NCBI GenBank assembly: GCA_020722685.1
Contig: DYKH01000039.1
Coordinates: forward strand, 1-41,567
Source of the DNA: Caldithrix sp.
Lineage (GTDB): Bacteria; KSB1; UBA2214; DYKH01
Length of the DNA stretch: 41,567 nucleotides
Direction of reading: 5' to 3'
Made by a program: the position numbers and the translations under genes. The notes below the pieces were generated by a model. It was not told the origin of the DNA. It searched no databases and worked only from the letters and a program-made list of their open reading frames with translations. Of the stretch, positions 9,097-17,912 are shown piece after piece; within the stretch, counting starts at the first letter, position 1, and each line of letters starts with the position of its first letter.

Positions 9097-10482
9097 ATGC
9101 CCTTACGCTATATTTTTATATTGCTGACATTTTCCGCCACGGTGGCTCAAGGGCTTTGGGTCAATTGGCTGCAGGACGAAGCGATCTTGGTGGTCGATAT
9201 TCCACTGGTGATGCTGTACATTTTTGGCTTCACCCGCAAAAGGCTCAGCCAGGCTCCGTATGCGCTGCCGGCATTGATTTTGACAGGCGTGTTTTTTGTT
9301 TGGTCCCATCTCGGCCTGTTTTTCGCTCCCAATCAATTGTACTTCCGCCAGGAGATGGTCATGAATATCCGCGCCTTACTCATATTCATCGCCATTATTC
9401 TGTTCGTGAACAGCAAAGAAGATTTGCAGTTCATCTTTTTGGGCTTCGCCGGCGGAATACTCTTTCAAGGCTTGGTGGCCGTCCACCAATGGCTGATAGG
9501 GCCGGTCGGTCTGGGATTTTTGGGCGAACAGCGAAGAACCTGGCAGGCGCAGGGCACCTTCGTCCACGCCAGCGTGCTGGGAATGTACCTTTCTCTTTTG
9601 TGCATTCTGACCTATCGCATGGCGGTTTTTCTTCGCCCGAAATACCATCCGCTCTACGTGGTCGGTTTCTTAGTAGGCGTATTGGGATTGTATGCATCGT
9701 TTAATCGGGCTACTTGGCTAGGTTTCGCCGCGGCAATGGCCTTAATGTTCGTCGTTGACCTGTTTCAGGGTTTCCTGCGCTCCAAGCGCGCGCGGACCAT
9801 GCTGTTCCTCATGGTGCTGGTTGGGGCTGCCGGAGTGGCGCGCTACGGCAACACCATCGTCGAACGCTTTAGCGACTCCGAAGAATCGCTGATGGCGGAT
9901 CGTTCCTCCAGCCGTAAAAGCTTGGCGCTCGATGCCATCCGCATCATGAACGCCCATGCCACGGTCGGCACAGGATTGAACAACTACCGCATGTACGTGG
10001 ATGAAAAGACAGCCGGCCTACAAATCGTGCACTGCAGCTACCTTTTGATTGGCGCCGAGCTGGGCTACCCCGGGCTGGTCATCTTTTCCGCCCTGCTCGT
10101 TTCGTTCCTGTTGGTGGGCGCCAAGGGAATGCGGTCAAAGGACGTATTTGTCAAAAACGTCTCGGCGGCGTTGGTCGGTGCAATGACTTGTTTTGCCATC
10201 GCCATTTTGCCTTCGCCTGACTATCGGAACTTGTACGTGAAGAACCATATCTGGATGATCTTTGGCTTAACTTTGGTGGCGGCCAAGTTGGACTATTTTG
10301 TGAAAAAGAAAACCTCACGGCAAAGCAAGAGTTCCCGGCCCAAAGCATCAACAACAAACGCAGGGCGCGGAACCGTTGCACCCGGTTCCGCGCAGGGGAC
10401 AAACGGCGGCCCGATGCCGAAACGAGTTGACACAAATGTCCAAGCGGAACAGTTCCATCGAAACATTGAGATCAGACACTAA
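9097..10482 (+). CDS. O-antigen ligase/polymerase family protein (WaaL/Wzy_C)
   Basis: A 461-residue inner-membrane protein of the O-antigen ligase (Wzy_C, PF04932-type) family, which either ligates polyprenyl-linked polysaccharide to an acceptor or polymerises repeat units on the periplasmic side. The middle carries QAQGTFVHASVLGMYLSLL and SFNRATWLGFAAAM. The large periplasmic loop has the diagnostic VGTGLNNYRMYV...IVHCSYLLIGAELGYPG signature, with the conserved histidine at residue 312. About ten membrane helices are visible. An unusual C-terminal tail of about 60 residues (from ~405) is basic and rich in Ser, Lys, Gly and Thr and looks disordered. Ligase and polymerase roles cannot be separated by sequence alone. 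Confidence 0.88.
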   Translation: MPLRYIFILLTFSATVAQGLWVNWLQDEAILVVDIPLVMLYIFGFTRKRLSQAPYALPALILTGVFFVWSHLGLFFAPNQLYFRQEMVMNIRALLIFIAIILFVNSKEDLQFIFLGFAGGILFQGLVAVHQWLIGPVGLGFLGEQRRTWQAQGTFVHASVLGMYLSLLCILTYRMAVFLRPKYHPLYVVGFLVGVLGLYASFNRATWLGFAAAMALMFVVDLFQGFLRSKRARTMLFLMVLVGAAGVARYGNTIVERFSDSEESLMADRSSSRKSLALDAIRIMNAHATVGTGLNNYRMYVDEKTAGLQIVHCSYLLIGAELGYPGLVIFSALLVSFLLVGAKGMRSKDVFVKNVSAALVGAMTCFAIAILPSPDYRNLYVKNHIWMIFGLTLVAAKLDYFVKKKTSRQSKSSRPKASTTNAGRGTVAPGSAQGTNGGPMPKRVDTNVQAEQFHRNIEIRH

Positions 10483-10555
10483 GCCTCAACGAAAGCGTCT
10501 GCATTGGGGGAAATTGACAGTAGTGGTAATAAGCATAGAGACAGGAGTTCATCAG

Positions 10556-12325
10556 ATGAGAATACTCGGAATATTTGATGACCACAACGCCGGCTGCGCG
10601 GTGATCGAAGATGGAAGAATATTGGCAGCCGTGGAAGAAGAACGGCTGTCGCGCATAAAATTACATAATGGAAACGAAGACGGCCCGCCCATCCTCAGCT
10701 TGAAATCCGCTTTGGAAATGACCGGCTCTTCCCCGGACAAGATTGATAAGGTTTCTCTGGCGATCATGCCGCCGGGCGAACTGATGGGCTACATTTTGCA
10801 CGATCTCTTTTCGGTGCAGAAAAATGCCAAGTGGATGCTCGCCAGTCTTTTCAGCAAAAGCATTCGCTGGGACAAATACTGGCTGTTCTATCCATACTTT
10901 TACAACCAACTCCGCATCAGACGGGTCAAGAAGCTGCTCAAGCAAGTCGGCCTGGACAAGAAGCCATTGGAGTTGGTGGATCATCATCGTGCCCATGCCG
11001 CGTCCGCTTACTTTACTTCCGGCAAGACGCGGGCTCTCATCGTCACTTTGGACGGCCAGGGAGACGGCCAATGCGGTCAGGTCTGGCTGGGCGAAAACGG
11101 GCGTATGCGTTTGCTTCGCAGCGTGCCAAGCTACCACAGTCCGGGCTTGTTCTACAATTTTATCACTTGGTACCTGGGATACAAACCCATGCGACATGAG
11201 GGCAAGATCACCGGCTTGGCGGCGCATGGAAATTATGAGAACGTTCGCGAATACTTTGAAAAGATGTTTGGCTTTGACGGTCGTGAATTCCGCTATTATT
11301 TGGCAGAAAAGCAATGGCAGCACGCCTATCCGCACCGAACCAATTACGTGAAATTCCGCAAATCTTTGCCGGAAGAATTTCACAAATTCGTCCCGGAAGA
11401 CGTTGCCGCCGGCGTGCAAGTTCTAACGGAGCGAACAGTTTCCCAATTTGTCAACCAGTTTCTGCAAGAAACGGGGCCGATTGATATTTGTATGGCCGGA
11501 GGGGTATTTGCCAACGTTCGCGTCAATCAACGGGTGGCCGAATTGCCCAATGCCAATTCGGTCTTTATCTTCCCGGCCATGGGCGATAACGGCTTGCCCG
11601 TCGGCGCCGCTCTGTATACCTATTACAAAAGTCTCGGCTGGTTGGAGCTGGATGCTATTCCCAAATTGGATGACGTTTATCTCGGTCCGGAATACTCTGA
11701 TGCGGAAATCGAGGCGGAGATCAAAAAGGCCGGTCTGAAATATGAATACTACGACGATATTGCTGCAAAAGTGGCAGAACTCCTGCATCAGGGCCATGTG
11801 GTGGCGCGGTTTGATGGGCGCATGGAATACGGCCCACGGGCGTTGGGCAATCGCTCGATTCTGTATCAGCCTACCGACAAATCCGTGAATGATTGGCTGA
11901 ATCACAAGCTGCATCGAACAGAGTTTATGCCCTTTGCGCCGGTGACCATTTTGGAAGACATGAACGGCAACTACAAAAACATTACCAAGAATGATTACCC
12001 GGCTCGCTTCATGACCATTACCTTCGACTGCTCCAAGGAAATGCAGGAGACCTGTCCGGCGGTGGTACATGTGGATAATACCGCTCGTCCTCAGCTCATC
12101 GACCAAAAAACCAATCCGGTCTATTACCGGATTCTCAAGGAATACCAAAAGCGCACCGGACTCAGCTCCATCATCAACACCAGCTACAACATGCACGAGG
12201 AGCCTATCGTTTGCTCGCCGAACGACGCCATCCGCGCATTCATGCTCGGCCATCTGGAGTACCTGGCAATTTCCAATTTCTTGGTGTATCCCAAAGATCC
12301 AGAAAAAGCAGCCAAACGGGAGTAA
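10556..12325 (+). CDS. NodU/CmcH-family carbamoyltransferase
   Basis: A 589-residue cytoplasmic O-carbamoyltransferase (Carbam_trans_N plus Carbam_trans_C). The family moves a carbamoyl group from carbamoyl phosphate, via carbamoyl-AMP, to a hydroxyl of a sugar or natural product. The start at 10556 gives the canonical MRILGIFDDHNAGCAVI and has AGGAG at 10543-10547, 8 bases upstream; a longer open frame from 10376 overlaps the ligase gene and has no similarity. The N-terminal catalytic domain has DHHRAHAASAY with H143, H144 and H147 and a GQGDGQCG segment. The C-terminal domain carries GRMEYGPRALGNRSIL (residues 422-437), the family hallmark. In this context it probably carbamoylates a sugar of the surface polysaccharide, as NodU does for Nod factors. 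Confidence 0.93.
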   Translation: MRILGIFDDHNAGCAVIEDGRILAAVEEERLSRIKLHNGNEDGPPILSLKSALEMTGSSPDKIDKVSLAIMPPGELMGYILHDLFSVQKNAKWMLASLFSKSIRWDKYWLFYPYFYNQLRIRRVKKLLKQVGLDKKPLELVDHHRAHAASAYFTSGKTRALIVTLDGQGDGQCGQVWLGENGRMRLLRSVPSYHSPGLFYNFITWYLGYKPMRHEGKITGLAAHGNYENVREYFEKMFGFDGREFRYYLAEKQWQHAYPHRTNYVKFRKSLPEEFHKFVPEDVAAGVQVLTERTVSQFVNQFLQETGPIDICMAGGVFANVRVNQRVAELPNANSVFIFPAMGDNGLPVGAALYTYYKSLGWLELDAIPKLDDVYLGPEYSDAEIEAEIKKAGLKYEYYDDIAAKVAELLHQGHVVARFDGRMEYGPRALGNRSILYQPTDKSVNDWLNHKLHRTEFMPFAPVTILEDMNGNYKNITKNDYPARFMTITFDCSKEMQETCPAVVHVDNTARPQLIDQKTNPVYYRILKEYQKRTGLSSIINTSYNMHEEPIVCSPNDAIRAFMLGHLEYLAISNFLVYPKDPEKAAKRE

Positions 12326-12452
12326 GCAGCCGCTGGGAAATTTCGGCAAAAAATTGAGTCAGGGCTCAATGATCATGGATTTCGATTATAGGTGGAGCGC
12401 CTCTTGAGGGTACATGACACCCGCATTGACAACGCAGAGTGAGCCATAGCTG

Positions 12453-13874
12453 GTGGCCGGCATCAGACAAAATACCTTCTTCGTCTCCATCGGCCAGTTT
12501 TTGCGCATCTTCATGGCCTTCATCCTCTTGCCGATCAGCTCGCGTGCCCTGGGAGATGCCTCCTTTGGACGCTATTCGTTAGCGACCACCATCATGTTCT
12601 TTGTCATGTTGGTCGATGATTTCGGCCTTAACATGTGGGTGACGCGGGAGATTGCCAAACACCGCGAGCGGGCGCAGCGCTATTTTGCTTATACGGTGGG
12701 CCTGAAGGCAGCGCTCATCTTGGTCAGCGGAATATTCTTGACCTTGCTCCTCTACTTCACCCACTATGACCGGGAAACGGTCAGCGCCGTATGGATCTTT
12801 GCCCTTTACGGGATCATTTGTTCCTTTCGTGATCTGGCCGTCGCGCTCTTTCGCGCTTTCGAGGAGATGGGCTGGGAGTCTCTTGCCCTCAGCATCGAAA
12901 AGGTATTGACTACCGTTCTGGGAATCGCCGTTCTGATGAGCGGGGGTCGCCTGATCGCCCTGGCCTGGGCATTCGTCATCTCCGCAGCGCTGAGCTTGGC
13001 CTACTCGGCTTACGTTCTGTTTGCCAGGTTTGTCAAGCCTGATTGGGCCTTCAGCATCCGCGAATTCTTCCCTATGCTCAAGGGCGCCGGTGTCTTTGGC
13101 CTTTCGCTGTTTCTAACCACTATGTACGGCCGGGTGGATATGGTCATGCTTTCGGTCATGAAAGGTCCCCAGGTTTGGGGCTGGTATTCGGCGGCGCACA
13201 AGCTGGTGGATTTCACCAACGTTGTACCCACGATTCTGATGATCGCCACTTTTCCTGCTTTTTCGCGCTACAGCAGCTCGGCGAGTACAGAGCTGAATGC
13301 CCTGTTCACGCGCGGCTTCAAGTATCTTCTGCTGCTGGGCATTCCGCTGATTCCGGGCGTCATGTTGCTGGCGAAACCCATGATCTTGACAATCTACGGT
13401 AGCCAGTACATCAACGCCGTTCCTTCGTTGCGATTGTTCGGCTGGACCGCCGCCATTTTGTTCGTCAACATCTTTGCCGCCGGATTGTACGGCGCGACCA
13501 ACCACCAAGGAAAGTTGGCAATCATTCAGGTAATTGGCCTGATTCTGAATGTGAGCTTTAATCTTTTCCTCATTCCCAAGCTGGCGCACGTCGGCGCGGC
13601 CCTCTCAACGGTGCTCACCGAGGCGATCGTCTTATTGATCACCCTGACGTTTGCTTTCAGGAAAATCGTCCGCCTTACGGAGAAGAGATTTATGGCGGAT
13701 ATCTTGCTGGCAACCGTCCTTATGAGTGGTCTCATCCTGCCGCTAAGACAGGCAGACGTTTTTGTGGTTGTTCTCGTCGCCATGACCGTCTATTTCGGCG
13801 TACTCTTTCTGCGCAAGACCATCCGCATCGAAGAGCTCTTGCAGTTCAAAAAGAAGAAAGTTGTGGCATCGTGA
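12453..13874 (+). CDS. MOP-superfamily polysaccharide flippase (Wzx-like)
   Basis: A 473-residue polytopic flippase of the polysaccharide-synthesis family, moving a lipid-linked glycan across the inner membrane. It begins MAGIRQNTFFVSIGQFLRI with the following SSRALGDASFGRYSLA, the usual N-terminal pattern, and has about 12-14 helices. The GTG at 12453 is the only reasonable start, since an in-frame TAG lies at 12447 and the conserved N-terminus begins at once. A purine-rich segment upstream is only a weak ribosome-binding site. It lies 6 bases before a GT4 gene. It differs clearly from the WzxC-like flippase at 3511. Confidence 0.88.
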   Translation: MAGIRQNTFFVSIGQFLRIFMAFILLPISSRALGDASFGRYSLATTIMFFVMLVDDFGLNMWVTREIAKHRERAQRYFAYTVGLKAALILVSGIFLTLLLYFTHYDRETVSAVWIFALYGIICSFRDLAVALFRAFEEMGWESLALSIEKVLTTVLGIAVLMSGGRLIALAWAFVISAALSLAYSAYVLFARFVKPDWAFSIREFFPMLKGAGVFGLSLFLTTMYGRVDMVMLSVMKGPQVWGWYSAAHKLVDFTNVVPTILMIATFPAFSRYSSSASTELNALFTRGFKYLLLLGIPLIPGVMLLAKPMILTIYGSQYINAVPSLRLFGWTAAILFVNIFAAGLYGATNHQGKLAIIQVIGLILNVSFNLFLIPKLAHVGAALSTVLTEAIVLLITLTFAFRKIVRLTEKRFMADILLATVLMSGLILPLRQADVFVVVLVAMTVYFGVLFLRKTIRIEELLQFKKKKVVAS

Positions 13875-13880
13875 TCGGCC

Positions 13881-15083
13881 ATGCGAATTTTGTATTTCAA
13901 TTATCTCTGGGATATTCGGGGCGCCTCCCTTGGCTCAGCCATCAAGCCCATCGAGCTGTTTGCCGCCATGGAAAAGCTGGGCCATGACGTGAAGATTTGC
14001 TGGCTCAAGAAGCAACCGGAGGATGCCGCTTCGGGCGGATTCAAGTCATCTGCACGTGGTTGGCTCAAGCGCCATCTCGCTCGATTTGTTCACGATCCAA
14101 AACTACTGCTGGAAAACTTTCAGTTTTACGCTAAAGAAAAAGCTCTGGTGACGGAATTCCAGCCCGACTTAATAGTGTCGCGATTGGATTTGTACCTGTT
14201 CTCCGCCATCCGCACGGCACGAAAATTCCAGCTTCCCGTTATCATTGAAGCGGACAGTCCTCCAGTATACGAAGCCACCCGATTCCAAGAACAATATTGC
14301 CACATTGCCGCCGTCCCGCGTCTGATCGAGCGCTGGGTACTCCGGCAGGCAGATTTTGTTGTCATGCAAAGCAAGGCGCTGCAGGATTATTTTGTTCGCC
14401 TACACGGACTTGATCCCGCCAAAACTGCTTACGTCACCAACGGCGCCGATATAGCCAAGTTTGCGGCAAAAGAAAAAGACAAAACCCTGATGCAGAAATA
14501 TGGTCTTGACAACCGTCCTGTTTTGGGTTTCATCGGCTCTTTAAGCGTTTGGCACGGCATCGAGAACATCATGCGGCTGATCCAAAGCACAATCGCTAAA
14601 TTTCCTGAAGTGCATTTTCTCTTAGTAGGCGCCGGCGGCGGTTCCGAAAAAGCGATCAAGGAATTCTGTCGAGTTCATCGCCTTGAGAAAAACATCTCGC
14701 TCACTGGTTATGTGCCATACGATCAGATTCCCGCCCATCTCAGCCTGATGGACATCGTGTTGGCGCCTTATCCGAAATTGGATTTTTTCTATTATTCGCC
14801 AGTCAAGATCTTTGAGTATATGGCGGCGGGTAAAGCGGTGATCAGCACCGACCTCGGCCAAATCAGCGAGATCATCACCAACGGCGTGGACGGCATCTTG
14901 TGCCCCCCGGGCGACCTGAGGGCAATCGAAACGGCTATCGAAAGCCTTCTGTGCGATCCATCCCTCCGACAAACGTTGGGCGAAAATGCAGCCAAGACCA
15001 TTGCCGATCAGCACACCTGGCTGCATAAGGCAAAGCAGTGGGAAGAGATCTGTGTCAAAGTGTTGAATGAATCGAGGCGATGA
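13881..15083 (+). CDS. GT4-family glycosyltransferase
   Basis: A 400-residue cytoplasmic GT-B-fold glycosyltransferase. The N-terminal half starts MRILYFNYLWDIRGASLGSA and contains a glycine-poor acceptor-binding loop; the C-terminal half opens with PVLGFIGSLSVWHGIEN and carries the donor-binding motif YSPVKIFEYMAAGKAVIST, with the glutamate expected to contact the nucleotide ribose. Length is typical. It is probably co-transcribed with the flippase 6 bases upstream. The gene is followed by about 150 bases with two hairpins before the next GT4 gene. Donor and acceptor are unknown. Confidence 0.9.
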   Translation: MRILYFNYLWDIRGASLGSAIKPIELFAAMEKLGHDVKICWLKKQPEDAASGGFKSSARGWLKRHLARFVHDPKLLLENFQFYAKEKALVTEFQPDLIVSRLDLYLFSAIRTARKFQLPVIIEADSPPVYEATRFQEQYCHIAAVPRLIERWVLRQADFVVMQSKALQDYFVRLHGLDPAKTAYVTNGADIAKFAAKEKDKTLMQKYGLDNRPVLGFIGSLSVWHGIENIMRLIQSTIAKFPEVHFLLVGAGGGSEKAIKEFCRVHRLEKNISLTGYVPYDQIPAHLSLMDIVLAPYPKLDFFYYSPVKIFEYMAAGKAVISTDLGQISEIITNGVDGILCPPGDLRAIETAIESLLCDPSLRQTLGENAAKTIADQHTWLHKAKQWEEICVKVLNESRR

Positions 15084-15134
15084 TTCTTACTTAGCACCCA
15101 ATTTTTAGTTACGTGGTCACGATCACCTAAACCT

Positions 15135-15205
15135 CGCCAAGCACACGAGAAAAATGGACTCTGGCTTGGCGCGCCTTGCGTGAGGTCGTTGATCCTTTGA
15201 CCTCA
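15135..15205 (+). other. Two adjacent inverted repeats upstream of the GT4 gene at 15240
   Basis: CGCCAAGC at 15135-15142 pairs with GCTTGGCG at 15164-15171, and TGAGGTC at 15181-15187 pairs with GACCTCA at 15199-15205 across an 11-nt loop. Neither hairpin has a T-run, so they are not obvious terminators. They could form a structured mRNA leader or be operator sites, and chance cannot be excluded. Confidence 0.3.
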
Positions 15206-15239
15206 TCGCCAAGAATTAGAGTATTCTTCAAAGGCATTC

Positions 15240-16469
15240 ATGAAAATTTTGATGGTGCACAAGTTTTACTATATCGAAGGTGGAGCCGAGCGCTACTTTT
15301 TCAATCTCTCAGAGCTTTTGCAGCGCCAAGGCCATCAAGTCATCCCCTTCGCCATGCAGCATCCGCGCAACGCGCCGACACCTTACGCCTCTCATTTTGT
15401 CGACTATTTTGAACCGGACAAGGAATTGGCCAAGCTGGGGTTGGCGAACGGCGCCAAAGCGGCTGCGCGAGTGATATTCAACTTTCAGGCCCAAGAACGC
15501 ATCGAGACGTTGATCGACGAGGTGCAGCCAGATTTGGCACACGTGCACGGCGTCTATCACCATTTGTCGCCTTCGGTGCTCTTTTCGTTGAAGAAAAAAA
15601 AGCTGCCGGTTATTTTCACTCTTCATGAGTACAAAATCCTCTGCCCCGATTATTTGTTTCTGGACAACCAAGGAAGAGTTTGTGAATTGTGCGCCGGGAA
15701 GCATTTCTGGCATGCGTTCGCTAAAAAATGTTTTCGAAATTCGTTGGCTGCCTCGGCTTTGGTGAGCGTGGAATCGTATGTACATCGCCTGCTGCGGACG
15801 TATCATCACAAAGTGGACTTGTATCTTTCGCCTAGCAAGTTTCTACGCTCCAAAATGATCCAATACGGCTTCCCTGAGGAAAAGGTAGAATGGCTGCCGT
15901 ACACCATTCCCATTGATTTGTACGAGCCGCAATACACGCATCAGGACTATTTTGTCTACGTGGGCCGTCTCTCGCATGAGAAAGGCATCGCCCCGTTGGT
16001 GCATGCCATGAAGCGCCTTCCGCATGCCCGGCTGAAAGTGTTGGGCACTGGCAGACTGGGCGAGCCGTTGCAAGAATTCGTTCGCCAAGAGGGATTGAAA
16101 AACGTCGAGTTTTGCGGCCACCAAAGCGGTCTGGCCTTGCGTGAGATGGTAAAAAATGCTATGTTTGTGGTGGTGCCGTCGGTGGTGTACGACAATTCGC
16201 CGCTGACGATCTATGAGGCCTTTGCGCACGGCAAGCCGGTGGTGGGCGCGGAAATTGGCGGCATCCCGGAGCTGATCGATCCGGGCAAGGATGGCTTTTT
16301 GTTCAAAGCGGGCGATGAGGACGGCATGGTCGCAGCCCTCAATCAGATGTTGGAATGCCAAGCGGACTATCCAGTGATGGGCAAGCACGGCCGAGAAAAA
16401 GCGGTTTCATTGTTCGGACCGGAAGCGCACATGACAAGAATTCACCAAATCTATCAAAGATTCGTATAA
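15240..16469 (+). CDS. GT4-family glycosyltransferase
   Basis: A 409-residue cytoplasmic GT-B glycosyltransferase of family GT4. The N-terminus MKILMVHKFYYIEGGAERYFF has the glycine-rich acceptor loop, followed by HVHGVYHHLSPSVLFSL. Residues ~115-165 contain a CPDYLFLDNQGRVCELCAGKHFW stretch whose cysteines recur in a subset of GT4 proteins and could bind a metal. The C-terminal domain has YVGRLSHEKGIAPLVHAM and the donor motif YDNSPLTIYEAFAHGKPVVG then GGIPELI. The ATG at 15240 follows AAAGG a few bases upstream. It stands apart from its neighbours, with about 150 bases on the left and 350 on the right, so it may be a separate transcription unit. Confidence 0.91.
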   Translation: MKILMVHKFYYIEGGAERYFFNLSELLQRQGHQVIPFAMQHPRNAPTPYASHFVDYFEPDKELAKLGLANGAKAAARVIFNFQAQERIETLIDEVQPDLAHVHGVYHHLSPSVLFSLKKKKLPVIFTLHEYKILCPDYLFLDNQGRVCELCAGKHFWHAFAKKCFRNSLAASALVSVESYVHRLLRTYHHKVDLYLSPSKFLRSKMIQYGFPEEKVEWLPYTIPIDLYEPQYTHQDYFVYVGRLSHEKGIAPLVHAMKRLPHARLKVLGTGRLGEPLQEFVRQEGLKNVEFCGHQSGLALREMVKNAMFVVVPSVVYDNSPLTIYEAFAHGKPVVGAEIGGIPELIDPGKDGFLFKAGDEDGMVAALNQMLECQADYPVMGKHGREKAVSLFGPEAHMTRIHQIYQRFV

Positions 16470-16820
16470 GGTTGGAATTCAAGCAGCAAATTGCAAGTCG
16501 CAGGTCACAAGTTGCAGAACCATGAGACCTATCGAGGATTCTTTCAAAGTTTATGCTGATCATTCCTTCAGCAGTAGGATAGCAGCAGAAAAAGAAATCT
16601 TCATTCTGTCTATTTTGTGGTACTTAAAGATGAAGCGGGTTGGAATTCTGGCGATACCGTTGAAACAGAAAAATTGACGGCAAAACTATTAGAGGCAAAA
16701 CGATTACTCTGCCGGCCTTAATAGTCTTGCCTTTAATGGTTTTGCTTTTTCTTGATCTCAACCGGCAGCAATTCTGCGGCAATCTACCTTAGCTGAATCG
16801 AACCTTGGAGAACCGTTCTT
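16470..16820 (+). repeat. Repeat-bearing spacer with a long imperfect hairpin
   Basis: No gene is convincing here. At about 16481-16516 there is a short run of degenerate GCAAGT/GCAGGT-type units. The 11-mer GGTTGGAATTC occurs at 16470-16480 and again at 16638-16648. A 26-bp imperfect inverted repeat (16680-16705 with 16720-16745, about 22 of 26 positions complementary, 14-nt loop) is followed directly by TTTTTC, so it could be a terminator for the gene at 15240 or part of a small dispersed repeat. A 51-codon open frame at 16522-16677 has no recognisable product. Confidence 0.45.
16680..16752 (+). terminator. Long AT-rich hairpin with T-tract, possible terminator
   Basis: The arms 16680-16705 and 16720-16745 pair over 26 positions with two wobble pairs and two mismatches; the loop contains GCCGGCC. 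The right arm runs into a short T-tract. The stem is longer and less GC-rich than usual for a terminator, so a repeat-element origin is an alternative. Confidence 0.35.
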
Positions 16821-17912
16821 ATTAACGCACGAAAAGCCAACCTCCTGCAAGTCATCTACGGCTTTGGCGTAGGCGGAGGCGAGCTAAAACTGCTTGAATT
16901 GATCTCGCGTCTTAACCGGGAGAAATACAACATTACCGTTGTGAGCGTCGGGTTGGGCGGGCCGTTGGAAGAACGATTTCGCGCCCTCGGTTTTCCGACC
17001 TATATCATTCCCAAAAAGTCTCGATTCGATTTCCGGCTGCCGTTCAAACTGGCCAAGCTGATGCGCCAAACCCAGGCCGATCTGGTGATGAGCACGCTTT
17101 TTTACGCCGACATTATGGCTGCATTGGCCAGTTACTTGTACAAACCGAAAGCGCTCATCTCCTGGGAGGTGATCACCGGGCAGCTCAAATGGCATCAAAT
17201 CGCCATGTACAAGCTGCTTTCCGGTAGATTCGACATGGTGGCGGCGGTTTCCAATTCGATTCATCCGTTCATTATCAATAAGCGCGGTCAAAGCCGGGAA
17301 AAAATTCGCACCATCCACTATGGAGTCGATCTTTCGAAATACGCCGCAACGGCGACCATCTCCCCCAACGACAAAATCGTCTTTGGCACGGTAGCACGGT
17401 TGGTATATCAGAAAGGCCACACCTATTTGCTCGACGCTATCCCACTGGTCTTGCAGCGATGCCCGCAGGCGGTTTGGCAATTCGTTGGCTATGGTGACAA
17501 AGAAGCCGAGTTGCGAGAAAAAGCAAAACGGTTGGGCATCGAACAATACGTGCAATTCATGGGCAAGCGCGATGACGTTCCCGAGCTTTTGCGCCAGTTT
17601 GATATTTTTGTCCTGCCCTCGTTGTGGGAAGGCTTTCCCAATGTGGTGCTGGAAGCCATGGCCTGCCTCAAGCCGGTCATTGCCACAGCGGTGGAAGGAA
17701 CGGTGGAATTGGTCATGGACGGAGTGACCGGGCTATTAGTGCCAAAGGAGGACCCAGTCGCCTTGGCGGAAGCAATGATCAAAATCATCGAGAGTCCACA
17801 CTTGATTGCCGAGTACGGCAGCAGCGGGCGCCGACGGGTGGAGGATCATTTTTCTTTGGAAAAGCAAATCAGAGAGTTTGAAGAGCTGTATGACGAATTG
17901 ATAGGCTGTTAG
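16821..17912 (+). CDS. GT4-family glycosyltransferase with apparent ATT start
   Basis: A cytoplasmic GT-B glycosyltransferase of family GT4, about 363 residues. The conserved N-terminal strand and acceptor loop NLLQVIYGFGVGGGELKLL is encoded from 16839, well upstream of the first conventional start in this frame (TTG at 16899), which would delete it. Between the in-frame stop at 16794 and that loop there is no ATG, GTG or TTG. The best candidate is ATT at 16821, preceded by GGAG at 16807-16810 with a 10-base spacer. The C-terminal domain has GTVARLVYQKGHTYLLDAI and the donor motif SLWEGFPNVVLEAMACLKPV. The last codons run into the repeat at 17902. A sequencing error or an inactivated start codon is the alternative to ATT initiation. 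Confidence 0.85.
   Translation: MNARKANLLQVIYGFGVGGGELKLLELISRLNREKYNITVVSVGLGGPLEERFRALGFPTYIIPKKSRFDFRLPFKLAKLMRQTQADLVMSTLFYADIMAALASYLYKPKALISWEVITGQLKWHQIAMYKLLSGRFDMVAAVSNSIHPFIINKRGQSREKIRTIHYGVDLSKYAATATISPNDKIVFGTVARLVYQKGHTYLLDAIPLVLQRCPQAVWQFVGYGDKEAELREKAKRLGIEQYVQFMGKRDDVPELLRQFDIFVLPSLWEGFPNVVLEAMACLKPVIATAVEGTVELVMDGVTGLLVPKEDPVALAEAMIKIIESPHLIAEYGSSGRRRVEDHFSLEKQIREFEELYDELIGC

Noticed and set aside
10376..10555. N-terminal extension of the carbamoyltransferase frame
   Set aside because: Overlaps the ligase gene; the ATG at 10556 has AGGAG at correct spacing and the family's normal first strand.
16522..16677. 51-codon small open frame starting MRPIEDSFKVYADHSF
   Set aside because: No recognisable family and no clear ribosome-binding site; it lies in a repeat-bearing spacer. 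It might be a relic but cannot be supported.
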